From Strigops habroptila (taxonomy: Eukaryota; Chordata; Aves; Psittaciformes; Psittacidae): 64,000 bases of DNA. The notes under the pieces are model-generated. The model saw only the letters and a program-made list of their open reading frames with translations. It was not told the DNA's origin and made no database searches. Positions 23,201 to 35,300 of the stretch are shown here, piece after piece; within the stretch, counting starts at the first letter, position 1, and the number at the start of each line of letters is the position of its first letter. The translations under genes and the position numbers were made by a program. The stretch covers positions 93,446,283-93,510,282 of the forward strand of contig NC_044277.2 in assembly GCF_004027225.2 (NCBI RefSeq), read 5' to 3'.

Positions 23201-26200
23201 CATTTTTCATAATAAAAACTTTCATTTGAGATGAATAGCAACTGCAATAACAATCATCATATGTGAGCATTTTTCTGAAATAAAGCCTTCTTTGAATTTG
23301 TTTGGGAATTATCTATTTCTCAAGCGATTGTTGTACAAGATCTTTTAGAAGAACCATAAGCTCTGGAGGGAAAAGTGACAGAAACAGTTAAAATGGAACC
23401 AGGTCTGTGTCAAGTTACTGATTTACCAAACAAAAAGTGTGGGTTAAATAGACTGGTGGGTCGGAGAGGTGTGGAGATATAAAGGCAGGTAACAAAGAGG
23501 CTCTGGTGTACATACCTAAAAATAAAAAGTTGTATTAATGGGGTCTCTGAGCTAAGACTTTACATGGCTTGATCAAGATAGACACTTGATGGAAAACAAG
23601 ACCAGAGATCAGTATCCTTTTTCTGGCTTAGGGGAAAACATAAGGAAAATGCAGGCAGATGAGAATCAGTTACAAATAGTATTTTCTTTCCCTAGACTAT
23701 GGATGTTGTTTAGGTGATTCAAAAGAATGCAGTGGTGGAAAGCTCATGTTTTGATACCCTTTTGGATGGAAAAAACACAGCGTTTGTTTGGGGTTTTGTT
23801 TGTTTGTTTGCTTTAAAATCAACATCCTATGTATTTGCTGAGTATGTGCCTCCAGACAAGAATATATCCATGCCAAAACAATTATTTCATTTGCAGCTTT
23901 GTCTCTCTTGGTCTTTACATTTACAGGATTGGATTGACCTAATGATTTGATTCATACTTCTGCAAAAGAGAGCAATGGTGAAATCAGCCTCTGTGCATAG
24001 AACAATAAACCAGAAGGAGAAGCAAAAATTGCTAAGACAGCAAACCCCAGAAGGTGCTCTGAATTATCTGCTAAAAGGCCACCTTTATGCCAGTATTCTG
24101 CTCCATTGCCTGCCTTCCTATACATGGCAACATCCAGAATCTTATAAGCAAGTCAAAACATTCAGATGCCCTTGGAAGATGAGTGGTAGTTCACTTCTCT
24201 GGGAGGCGGGGTCAAATAACAATAAATAACTTTTCTCACAGTAAAAGTAAAGACTGTTGCTGTAGCTGATACATACTAACTTCTCTGTGACTTCCCTCCT
24301 GAAGTTTATCACCTCCTGTGGCATCTATTAAAACAGAACTGAAACTAATCTCTCTTCTGTGGAGCTCTGTGGTAGTGGTTTAGTGGATCTTGTGTAGCCT
24401 GAATTTTTCTGACACTGCCAGGAAAAAAGATCAGAAGATCCATGTGGGTCGTCAAATCCAGCCTCTTGGAAACTGCAGGTAAAGGACCACTGGCTGTTTA
24501 GTCTGCAGAAGTCTGCAGCCTACGTGCTTTTGGACTCCCCCATTTCCAGTGTAACAAAATTTATATAGGAAGTCAAAAAGCCACATGTAGGAGGTGTAAT
24601 GGGAGTAAGACACAACCAGCACCCCAGCTCCCTCCTTCAGTCTGGGCTGCCCTTTGCATTGATCTGCATAGTGGGTGCTTACAGCACCTGCACAAAATTC
24701 CAGGCTTTGGGGGTGCCAGTGTTCACATGATCACTATGGCACCACCACATGCTTCAAAATGACCATTGCCATTAGTGTGACAACCAAATGTTAAACGAGT
24801 GTCACAGCCCCAAAAACCCACTCAGATGGTGAACTTCAAGCAATTGTATGTTTTCTTGGTAAATATAATGGAACCTAAACAAGTTAATGCAAGTAATCCC
24901 TCAAAGAGATTAAAACAATCCCGTAAGTGCATTATCTCTGCAGGAAGGTTTCCTGTCTTGTGCAGCCAGTCTTGCTTTCAGGCCGTTATTTATAAAATTA
25001 GCTGTACACTAATGTGGTGGCGAGACATAAAATAAATTAAAAAAAGTAACTACAAGCTAAAGCCAAACAAGTTCTGATTTAAACTGAAGTACAGCTTTTG
25101 TTGTTATAGGGTTATAGCTGACTTAGCTCTTAAGGGAAGTGGTTGACTGTGTATCACACAATGTTTTAGCAAAATGGAAAACCTGTCTGAAGTTAGACTT
25201 CAGAAGTATATGGCCAAGCAGGATAAACACAGGAGAAACTGGATTTCATTCTCTGTCCAGTTTGACCTTTTATATGATGATTTAATGACCTTTTCTGATC
25301 TTAAAATTCCTAAATTTATGTCTAAGGTGAATATCACTAAAACCCTTCCTCAAGGAGGTTTGGGAAGCAGAATAAAAGTGATATGGAGTCAGAAAGAGAT
25401 CAAATATGTGAGACTGAAAGAATTAAGAATGTGATTGTGCAGTGGGGGAACCAAGGATTTAAAGACTAAATACAGATAGTTTAGGCCATTTGTACCCATT
25501 ATTTGGGAATCAGAATAAACTAGATCACTACCATTTGGAATGTTTAAGTATTGGTACTCTATGGGTAATTTCGTCACTGTTGTGGCTTTCTTCAAACCAG
25601 CTGTCAGTATGTGCAGCTATCCATAGATGCACCCTCGGATCCCTCCTACAGACACAGTGAAACCTAAATACAAAGGCAAAAAGAAGAATTAAAGATGAAT
25701 GAACGTTGCCTTAGAATCTTTATTCTTGTCTTTAGTTCTCTTCAAGTTCAACCCTGTGTCAGGCTTTCCGCTACTTTTTTGAAGGACAAATATCAGGAAA
25801 ATTGAGTATTGTAATCTGGGTCACATGGTTCACTCTGTTTTGCAGATTGACACAACATTGGTAATAGATTCCCATAATTTCCATGACATTTAAACTGAAC
25901 ATCACTGTGACATAAAATACCAAATATTTTCTGATTCCATGGGTGCAAGGTATCTGGGGCTAAAGATTTAATGTTTATTGGAGCTAGATGCTGCCCAAAG
26001 ACCAATGAGTAGGTCATGATCTGTGTGTAATATTCATCTCTCCACTTGCAGAACACAGGTATCATTAGCAGTACTTTTTGTATCATTAAAATTAAAAATG
26101 TTACTATGTCTACTGACAGGCCTACGAGCATTGTTAGGAGATGCTTCATTCCTCACTTACTGTAAAATTATTTGAATTCCATCCATTCCAGATGTGTATT

Positions 26201-27446
26201 TTTCTATAGTGTTTTTATCTTTTCCAAATATTTTTCTACATGATACAATTTCTGTTTCGTGTTACTTATCATCAATAGCTTCTCTTTTTTTGCTGCTTAC
26301 GTATTGCTTTTTACTGTTAATACTTGCCTTACCTGGCCAATGAACCACAAAGGGACTTTAACCAGATTTTATTGTGTTGACTGCAGATGGCCTTCTATGT
26401 ATCAAATAAACTCTTCTTTAAGACACAGTAAATCTGGTTGAAATATTTCCGATATTTTTGCCCTTTTAATCAATTTTTCTAATTTTTCCCACCCGTGCTC
26501 AGTTAGGTCTTCAGCTACATATTATCATCTGTGACTATCTTCTGTATGTTTATATTGAATATAATCAGGTCATGGTTATGGGACCTTATGCAAACGATGG
26601 CTTCTGGTCCAATGATTAGTTCATCTTTATCACTTATAATTAAGTAATAAGATAGAAGATCCGGCAAAAAAAACCTGTATATGTGTTAGCAGAAGAGTGC
26701 ATTTTGGTTGGCCATCAATGTGTGTTACTAAAAGAGTGCGTGCAAAAAGCAGAGAAAATAAGGATGCAAGCAAAGAAAGGGCTATGGTGCAGTCAACATT
26801 TGTCTTCCCCCTGTGAAACCGGAGGTTTAAGAAGAAAAGTGAGGAAGAGGGAAAAGCAAGATGGATAAAATAACCATGGAAATAGCATAGATGGAGAGAA
26901 TAAAGATCTAGGATCAGTCAGAAACAGAGGGAAAGGAGAAAGAGTCTGCTACATTGCAGCAGAACATAGGATGGCAACATTTGAGAGCAATGTATAGCAC
27001 ATGCAGTGCTGGAAAAGCTGGGGGCAATTCCTTTGGGGCAGGAGGATTAAAAGATTGGTCCGGGGTAGGGAGTTGCAAAATGTTGCGAGGAACAAGACTT
27101 TGAGGCTGACAGCATTGAGTAGCAGGGACTGGTCTGAATGAGCCTCAAAATCACTGAAGGTGGGCAAGTAGGAAAGGAGCTGAAAGGAGGACAAGTGGGG
27201 CTGCTAGCGTGAAACTAGCATGAACTGAAGGGAAATAGGAAGGAACACAGGTAAGCAGGGGCTGTAGGAGGTGTCAACAGGACACCAAAGACTAAATGCT
27301 GTGCCCTTCGCATCCTGTTTTTCCTTCTTCTAAAAAAGTCACATCTGAAGATGATCCTCTGGTTTCTGACTTTGGAAAACTAGCTAGCTCTATCATATTG
27401 GGTATGGGCTGCTATTAATTACCTATTCCTGGTAACTTCTTCAAGG
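20261..27446. other. Non-coding intergenic DNA
   Basis: No gene, RNA gene or clear transposon was recognised in about 7 kb. The longest frame (22073-22537, 154 codons) lacks domain features or splice context and is treated as chance. The region 21780-22350 is somewhat GC-richer than its surroundings. Confidence 0.55.
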
Positions 27447-27523
27447 TTTCTTTTTCTTTTTTTCTTTCTCTCTCTCTTTTTTCTTTTTTTTTTCTCTCTT
27501 TTTTTTTTTTTTTTTTTTTTTTT
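27447..27523. repeat. Pyrimidine (T/C) tract
   Basis: About 77 bases of T and C, including a 25-base T run (27499-27523), lie directly upstream of the second CpG island. It is a simple repeat and may act as a nucleosome-poor flank of the island, which is inference. Confidence 0.9.
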
Positions 27524-28124
27524 GATAAAATACCCCACAAAAACCCAAAACAAAACCAAACCCCCAAAAAGCAAGCTGCAACTGGGGCATCGTTCAGGCC
27601 TGGTCAGCCTGCTCCAGCGCTGCCTGATGGCTGGGGCTCAGGGGCGGGGGGACACGCACACGACTCAGAGCTGCCCCGAGCCTGTGCCAGCGCAGCCACC
27701 GTGCACACACACACATACGCACGTGCAGACAAAGGGCGGCAGATCCATGCTTCCCCCCTTCCCCCGTCGGCACCCCCCGTCAGTGCTCCCGCCCTGCCGG
27801 CAGCCCCAGCTCCGCCGCCCCGACGTGCGGGTCCTGCTCCGGGCGGCCGGCCCCCTTCCCCCTGCCCTTCCCCGCGCGCGGGGCCGGGACGCCGGGGTGC
27901 AGGACGGGCACCACAAAGTTAGGCACCGGGGGGCGGAGGGGCCGCTCCCCCGCGCCTTTGTTCTGCGCCGGGAAAGGGACCCTCGGCGGGGCCGAGCCGG
28001 GCCGGGCGCCTGATGGCAGCATGAGCCGGTCCCGCGGCCCCGCCGTCGCCACAGGGCCGGGTATGGGGAGGAGGAGGAGGAGGATTGAGGCGGAAGGTGT
28101 TTCTCCAGTCTCCCTCCCTTCAAG

Positions 28125-28130
28125 GTGAGT
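28125..28130 (+). other. Candidate 5' splice site in CpG island
   Basis: The sequence CAAG|GTGAGT is close to the consensus donor and lies inside the CpG island, after a GGAGGA-rich stretch. It could end a first exon whose next exon begins at 31492. No transcript evidence is available. Confidence 0.45.
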
Positions 28131-29324
28131 TGCAGCTCTGCTCCGCTCTTCTTTTGTCTCGGTGCGAGGCCGCCGCGCACCTCCGCCCCGCCCCGCCAAA
28201 CTTTCGGCGGGGACCTCGGCGCCCCGACGGCCGCCCGCGGGCCGGGGCCGCGCAGGGGTACGGGGGCAGGCGCGGTTTCCGCCCGGGGCCGCGCCGTGGC
28301 TGCCGCAGCGCCCGCGGCGGGTGTCCCCGTGGGGGCGGCCGGAGGGCAGGTGAAGGGCCGGGGGGAATCGGGCGGCCCCCTCCTTCCCTTCTGGTTTCTT
28401 TGGGACGGATGCTGTCGGCCCCGTCTTCGCGCTGTGCGCAACAGGTAGGGATGCCAGAAGCTGGTGGTGGCACGGAGCCGTGGCCAGGAGCTTTCGGGGG
28501 GCTTTTTTGTTACGGTCTCTGGAAAAGTGCGAAGGGAAGGGGGAGGAGAAGCAACAATCTTCCCAAATTCCCCTTCAGTTGTTTATTTATGCACTTCCCG
28601 TGTCCATGCAAAAAGAGTTCGTTTCGCAACTCCGGAGGTTTTCCTTTTTTTCTTTTTCTTCTTCAATTTTTTTTTTATTTTTTTACCCCTCTTTTAAACT
28701 TATTTTTCTTTATGCCCTGCGTTTGCCCGTCTCGTTCCGGGAGATCAAACTGACCGAAACCAGATACCCAGAGGCTTGTCCTCACTGACAAGTCGGGGGA
28801 ATCCAAACAAAGAGGTGCATCTACCGGAAATAATGATTTGAGAGATGTTTCTCTCCCTTTCCACCCCCCATTCCCCCCCCCCCCCCCCCGCCTTGAATTA
28901 ATTTTTTCTTCTTCTTTTTTTTTTTTTGTTTTTCTGGGAGGTTCAGTTCGAGGGAAGTTTTGCGCCGGAGACGGGGTCGGGGCTGAGGAGGAGGGATGGA
29001 GAAGGCGGAAAGTTGCGGGAGGGGGGATTTGGGGGGGGTGTGCGGGACCCCGGCTGCGCCCGGGCGCGGAGGGGGGGGGCCGGGCCGCGGGGGACCTGCC
29101 GCCGCTGCCGGCTCTTTGTCTGCTCGGGCAACTTGAACAAAAGGAGAAACTCGGATGAACTCTCCATCTCTCCCTCTCCTCCTCTCCCGGGTTATCTCAT
29201 TTTCGCCAACTTTATCCAGAGAGATTTACTCAACTTTCTCCGAGCTCTCCCGCCGCTTAAAAGAGAGCGGCCCCGCCGCAGGCTCTTGAGGAAATCTCGT
29301 TTCAGAGTTTAAAGAAAGGCGAAG

Positions 29325-29330
29325 GTACGT
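29325..29330 (+). other. Second candidate 5' splice site in CpG island
   Basis: The sequence GAAG|GTACGT at the downstream edge of the island is an alternative donor on the same strand. Two donors in one island are common for alternative first exons. Usage is unverified. Confidence 0.4.
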
Positions 29331-31491
29331 TCGGACTTCGGGGTTATTGTTCTTTCTCGGCTCCCTCGTCGCCCCCCCTCCTCCCTCCCCGCAAGCTGCT
29401 CTCTGGGCTGGGAGGGTGTGTTGGGGGGGGACTACGAGCCAGCGAGCCTTTTCTTTGTACTTCTCGGAGCACATGCAGGTATTTTGGGGACGGTAAGGCA
29501 GTCCTTCCTCCCTAGCTGCGGTAATGCAGGCTGGGGGGCACTGCTCAGGGTGGGGTCTTGCCTCCTCCTTGTGCTTGCTTTGTATTTTGTTTTAGTGGTT
29601 TAATTTATTTCTTTTTTTGGGGGGATGAGGAAAGTGGGCTCAAAGAGCTTTCTGCATCGGGCGGTGTTTTTGAGAGTTGGGGTGGAGGAAAGCTGAAGGC
29701 AGTGAAAACTTCTTGGGATTGTAGGGGGTCCTGGGGGCCAAGGAGTGGGTGCTGCTGGACTGGGCAGGGGAGGACACAGCAAGGGCGAGAGGGAGGCTCT
29801 ACTGGGTGCCTGCCTGGGCCGGGGGACTGGGGACACCCCACAGAGGATCACACATAGCTGCTGTGGGACCATCCCAGGGGAGCAAGGTGTGCAGAAGTGC
29901 GGAGGGACAATTTTAGGAAGGGAGGGGCTAGAGGGAGGACATCGTTCTTCCAAACATATTAATCATAGCAGAGCAAGAGAGTGGGAAGGCTTAGTCCAGG
30001 CTTGGCCTCCCCTGCACAGTGCGGTCTGCTTCATCCCTTTGAAGGAGCAGTAGTCGCCTTGGGTTTTGTTCCATTCTTCTTGGTATTCCCGCTTTCTAGA
30101 GTGAGCATCACAACTTCAGAAAACTTACTTAAGTGCTCTTTGGTACTTTGCTTAATTATCTTGATTAATTTAGTGTCTTATTATTTCTCCTTCCATTTTT
30201 CTATGCTATATAACAACCACCACTTTTCTTCTTTTTTCATCCTAGTCCACTACTTTCCTTTTCCTGTTTAATTTTCTTGTCCTAATTTGCCAACTGTCCC
30301 TCTCCCAACTTAGATCTGTTTCAGAATTTCTGAAGTCTCTACTTTTCCACTTTCCATTGTCACTCATTCTCGTCTTTCATGGTCCCTTTCCACCTATTCT
30401 TCTACCTGTATGCTTGATTGCATTTCCCATGAAAAACTCTTTTGCCGGCGTCTTTCTTTTCATGCATGTGTAGATACGCTCAGGTTTCTCCTGATGTGAA
30501 GCAAACATAAAAGCTTCTTCTCGTTCCGTCTTCTAAAATTTTTCTTCTGTGGTCTACCCCACATGCATGTTACTCAATCATGCAGACAGAGCTTCTAGCA
30601 AAAATTCTTGTGCATCCACCAATATTAACCTTTCTTCTTGTCTTCACCTCTGTGCACATGTATCTTCCAGTCCCTAAAAGCTTCTTTTAGTTCCTCTCCC
30701 TCATCTTTGGTGTGGAAGTTTGTTCTTTTCCCTTTCCCCCACTCCAGCTTGGTAGACCCGATGCTACTCTTCACATTGCTATCTCCTCCAGTGCAGAATA
30801 CTTTAACTTTTCTTTCCCTTCCTCATATTCCCCTTCCCAACCTAAGCAAAAATTTACTGTTGGAACTTCTGAAGGAATGGCACAGCAGGAGTACCAAAGT
30901 ACACAGGCACGGGTTTAGCTGCTTTGGCTTGCTCCTTGCTGGGCCAAGTGTCAACAATGATGCTCATTGCTGAAGTCTTGGCTGTAGTAGCACATCTGCT
31001 GGTAGAGATGCCTTGGGGGGATGCTGAGCCAGGGCTAAAGGGGGAAGAAAAGATCACTGTTAAGTTCTCTTCTCTGCCATCCTGATATGTTTCCTTCAAA
31101 AGGGTTGAAGAGTTTTATTTTTACTACCTGGGGCTTTTTTATCAGCTTATTCTTTCATGAGTTTTGAAATACCTGCCAGGGCAGTTGAAGAGCCTTTATA
31201 TTACTTTCCTTTCCTGTCACTTCAGTGCTTTCTGTAATGTAAGACTGTAAAATGTGTAGAGAAATATGAAAACCTTTTTCTTAGAGCATCTTCTGTTACA
31301 CTCCAGGCTGGTGATGTTTTTAAAGTGAAATGCTGTCACCAGGCTTTGAGTTAAGGATGTGTCTAAATCCGTGAAGAAATATGTGTTTGGAATTATTCAG
31401 AAGAATGTAACTTTATATTTGTATGTTAGTCCCTGAGTGGTGCGGCAGAGTTACTGTGCCGAACTAACACTTTTTCCTTTTATTTGAACAG

Positions 31492-31795
31492 GTCAAAACA
31501 TGGTCGTCAGGGAAAATGGGATGGTTGCCAAAATATCAGTGTGTGATGGGTGCCATATTGCATTATCCTCAGAGTGGTGGAATACAGCTTGGGATTCTTC
31601 AGGGGTGGTTAACACAGTACAAACTGTACCATACAGCTGCTGAATGTCTTAACCATTTGGATTCATACATAACTGAATTGGCTTCTGGAAGAAGCGGAAG
31701 AGCCTCTTGCCAAACTTGAAGATATTGTGGAAATGCTGCTGAGACCCATTTGGATTATATTGCCTTGGACATCAAGGTTCTACAGCTAATGAAAG
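31492..31795 (+). ncRNA. Candidate internal exon of a spliced transcript (CASC15-like)
   Basis: All signals of an internal exon line up on the + strand. There is a CTAAC branch-point match at 31464-31468 (25 bases before the exon), a T-rich tract, the acceptor AACAG at 31491, 304 bases, and the donor AAAG|GTATGC at 31796. It lies about 2.2-3.4 kb downstream of two donors in the second CpG island. A frame is open from the exon start and contains an ATG at 31516, giving at most 67 aa before a stop at 31717-31719. I recognise no protein family in it. Short stretches of the other two frames also look amino-acid-like, which leaves a decayed coding exon as an alternative. Position and strand relative to SOX4 match mammalian CASC15, but the assignment rests on synteny alone. 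Confidence 0.45.
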
Positions 31796-32246
31796 GTATG
31801 CAAAAATACTGTGTCTCGTACATCCAAGTACTAAGCACATCATCTTCATTTTAAACAAATTTGCTCTGTAACTTTCTATCTGTTTTGTCTTTGCCTTGCT
31901 GCTGAAGCCTACCAACAGTTTTGAGTGGTGTAATTTGGCAGAAATGCTTTACTAATGGTTTGGCAATGTTTATATCTTAAAAAAAGAAGGAAAAAGTGAA
32001 CATTTTTGTTTTCAGAGTTAAGAGATATTTTCAAGGTAATTACTTCATTTGGTCTAGGAGTGCTTAGCAGCTCTAGAAAATCAGACTAGTTAACTTCAAG
32101 AAAAATAAGTTAAAATCAATTTCAGCAAAACATTTTCCACAATTGTGATTTTCCAAATACCTGTCTTTGTTTAAAGATATGTTGCTATTCTGAGTTGAAC
32201 TCAGGAAAACAGCCTTCTACTATTTAACCTCTCTTTTTCTGAATAG

Positions 32247-32310
32247 CAACAAAACTCTTCTGGATGGCTACTATGGAGGAGAGAGCGTATAGAAGTATTT
32301 AACTTGAAAA
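32247..32310 (+). ncRNA. Possible further exon start (acceptor at 32246)
   Basis: A pyrimidine-rich tract ending in CTGAATAG| could serve as acceptor for the donor at 31796, giving a short 451-base intron. The far end of such an exon is unclear: the nearest donor-like site (GTATAG near 32288) is weak, so the listed end is nominal. This is a weak call. Confidence 0.2.
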
Positions 32311-35300
32311 TTCAAGGAATGCTTTTGTTTCACATGTTTTTAAAAGTTTTGATTTAACGCTTCTTGCAGAGCATGTTTGCCTCCTGAATGTCCTAGTACT
32401 GTGAAAGTCTATTGAATGTAGACAGCACCGAGTTTTCTTGTTATTGTATGAAATAACCAATTACAAAAATGAAATGAAAACTACTGGAGAAAACAAGCTG
32501 TTAAAGAGTTATTAGTGAATAACAAATTATTCTTGAATCTAGATTAAGTGTTAATCCAATCGTGAGGAAATCATTGGGCCCCTTATTGAACTATGAAGAT
32601 TTGAAAGCAAAATTTATATTTCAAATCCAATCCTTTTATACCTGTCTTGTGCAGTTCTTATTCATTACTGGAAATGAATGACAACATGAAAATAGTTGGT
32701 TTTCTTGTATATTTCAGCTCATCTGATTGGTTCTAGCCTATACCATATGTAGGGCAGACAAGTATTCATAATCTTAAGACAAGTGCTGAGCTGGCTGGCC
32801 TACTTTAGAGCAAAATAGAAATCTGAAAAAATAATCACTTGTTATGCTTTCCAGTTGTAAATGGTGATAGAAGAGGCAATACATTCCTAATTTCCTGGTC
32901 CTGACCGTGATTTAGTAAATCCATACTCTTAATTTTCTTGATTATTGAGGAAAAGATTTTTGTTACATACTGATTGCAATTAATGTACATTTAGATTTCC
33001 ATTCTTAATATTCTGCGTTTATACTATTTTTGAACTTTGCATAAATTAAGTTAGCCATATGAAAGTCTTTTTTTTGAAGTCTCTAAAAAGGAAAGTCTTA
33101 GGCTGTTTGTAGGAAGGGGGGGGGGGAAGGGAATAATAAATGGATTGTGCTGGATAAAAATATTTAGAGCTGCTATCTAGTGTCTGCTTGGAAAAGAAGC
33201 CCAGTCATTATGTTTCTGTATTTAAAGGAAACCAAAACTTCGATCCATTTTACTTTGTGCAGATTTTCTGCTTGTTTAGTTTCTTCTCAGGCACAGGCAC
33301 TTGCCACTCTTTAGGAAAACTAAACTGGACAGGAAAGGCACACTTCATTTATCTGCATGAAAGTCATTAATTTTCATCAACTCTAAATACTGAAGTTTTA
33401 CTTACAGTTAATGTAAGTTGAGAAAACATCTTATTTTGGCTTAACATGAGAGTTTATGTAGGTTGAATTTCATCATTGCCATAGGATTCAGGATATATTA
33501 TGTAAATTATTAGATACATTTTTGTTTGTACCTGAAATATTTCAAAATGGTAATAACTTGGTGACAAAACTGTTATGATTTAAAGAGGGAGAATACAATT
33601 TAGCTGTCTTCAAATTTGTTTGGACTATTTCCAATTAAATGAAAAAATGTATTCTCCTATTCAGAGATAAGATCTGCAGTAAGAGGAAAAGTAAGGCCAG
33701 TTAGGAAATGGTTAGTGGTTCTCAGATGGAAGGTGTGCTGCATTGGTGGGAGGTGAGACCCTTGTGGGATATGCACAGAGACAGGGAAAATGCATTTTAC
33801 AGGCTTTAGCTATAACGTCTTGTAACTTTCCTCCGGGAGTAGTGCCAGCAAAAGAGGCAGCAACAGCAGGTGAGATAGGGGACGGATGAAGCCTGAGCGC
33901 TGTGGGGAAGGAGCAGCACATAGGCCCTGAGTGGGGTGATGTGAATCACCTGTCTTAACTGGGACAGGAACCTGCCCTGTTAATTTTAGTGGGGGGCTGG
34001 CTGTGAGCAGATTGGGAGTTGTTGTTTGAGGGGAATGTTTCAGGTATGTGGCCTTTAATACTTTAGCTCTGAAGGGTTGGTCCTGTGGTTTGTCTCTGGG
34101 TACAATTGCTTGTTTTGCTTGTGGCTGTCCTGGAAGGGGATGGAATTCCTTGCAGGTGTCCTGGATAGTATTGGCTTGGCAGCAAGCTCTGAACTGCCCC
34201 TCACAAGCCTACCCTGGGATGTGTGGTCATTAAGCTGCTAGCACAACTTATACCTAACCTAAATTAAGCCACATCAAACCAAATTTGGATAGCCTAAGCA
34301 GCAGTTCCTCCTTTGAACTGTGCTTTCAGTTGAGAAGGTCTTCTAGTCAATGCATGTTGTTGCATGAGAAAGTGCCTTGTTCTATGTAACTGTGGTGAGA
34401 ATAACCATGGCCATGGTCTTGGGCTAGCAGAGCATAAATGCAGAAGAAGTTTATCGGGCTGCAAGAAGTACTTTGATAGTGTGTTGTGGATGGGTGAGTG
34501 GCAGTGTTGGAGTTGTGTGTTGTGAGGAATGGGCAGAGGAGAAAAGAGCAGATTTTGTAACTACTGGGTTTTTAGGTTGTAGATGAAAGAGGTGGCACAT
34601 GTAATAACTTCCTATCGATGAAGATATAGGAAGGTAGAAAGGAAAATGTGATAAGGATGTAATTTTTAGCTTCATAGAGTAGAAATCATAATTGCAAATA
34701 TGATTTTTTCTTTTTTTTTTTTTTTTTTAAATTTCTCTGCTTTCATTTTTTTGTCACCTTATCAGGCAACTTGAGGTACAATGCTCTTGGAGAATCAATA
34801 AGCATTGCAGTATGGTTTGTTGTTTTTTGCCTTGTGTGAGCAATTTTGTGTAGTGCCATTTGAAATATGTGGGCTGGGGCACTACACTCCCCCATTCTAT
34901 TACAGTTATGATTGAGAAATACTTGCATGAGAATTTATAACGAAAAGGAAGCTTCTGATATGTGAATTGCCTTCTGTGAGATGCTATTGGTTATGTTGGG
35001 ACACAGGCATATGGTGTCTGCAATAGTTTTCTTTCTCTTGATTGGATTTATTTTATGTAGCAAGAGGCTTTCCAACTCACCAATGGATGCAATCTTGATT
35101 CTTTTTTTTAACTTGCATTGTCATAATATGAAAATTGTCACAAACTATTTGTGAAGCCTGATGTAGGATGCTATTGTGCCTGATACCTTGACCTTTTCTT
35201 AATTAAAAGGCATTGATGTGTTTGGGTTTGGTAGGGGAAAACAGATAAGCTAGGGCGATTTAGAATATTTTAACACAAAATTAATTGTAGTCTTTGTGTG

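Larger units (their letters stand above)
27640..29360 (+). promoter_or_regulatory. Second CpG island: candidate promoter of a downstream lncRNA
   Basis: This isolated island of dense CpG and high GC is about 23 kb downstream of SOX4, flanked by AT-rich DNA on both sides. Open frames in it follow base composition and show no protein family. It contains strong + strand splice donors (CAAG|GTGAGT at 28125 and GAAG|GTACGT at 29325). It also has a 17-C run (28873-28889) and G-rich blocks near 29010-29090. An isolated CpG island with donors and no coding exon suggests a promoter and first exon(s) of a spliced non-coding transcript. In mammals CASC15 starts downstream of SOX4 on the same strand. Confidence 0.6.

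Noticed and set aside
25793..26149. 118-codon minus-strand ORF
   Set aside because: No recognisable domain and no exon-like flanks. Consistent with chance in a 64-kb window.
27665..28753. 258- and 222-codon ORFs in the second CpG island
   Set aside because: Arg/Pro/Gly-rich frames due to high GC, with no conserved motif. A non-coding first exon explains the island better.
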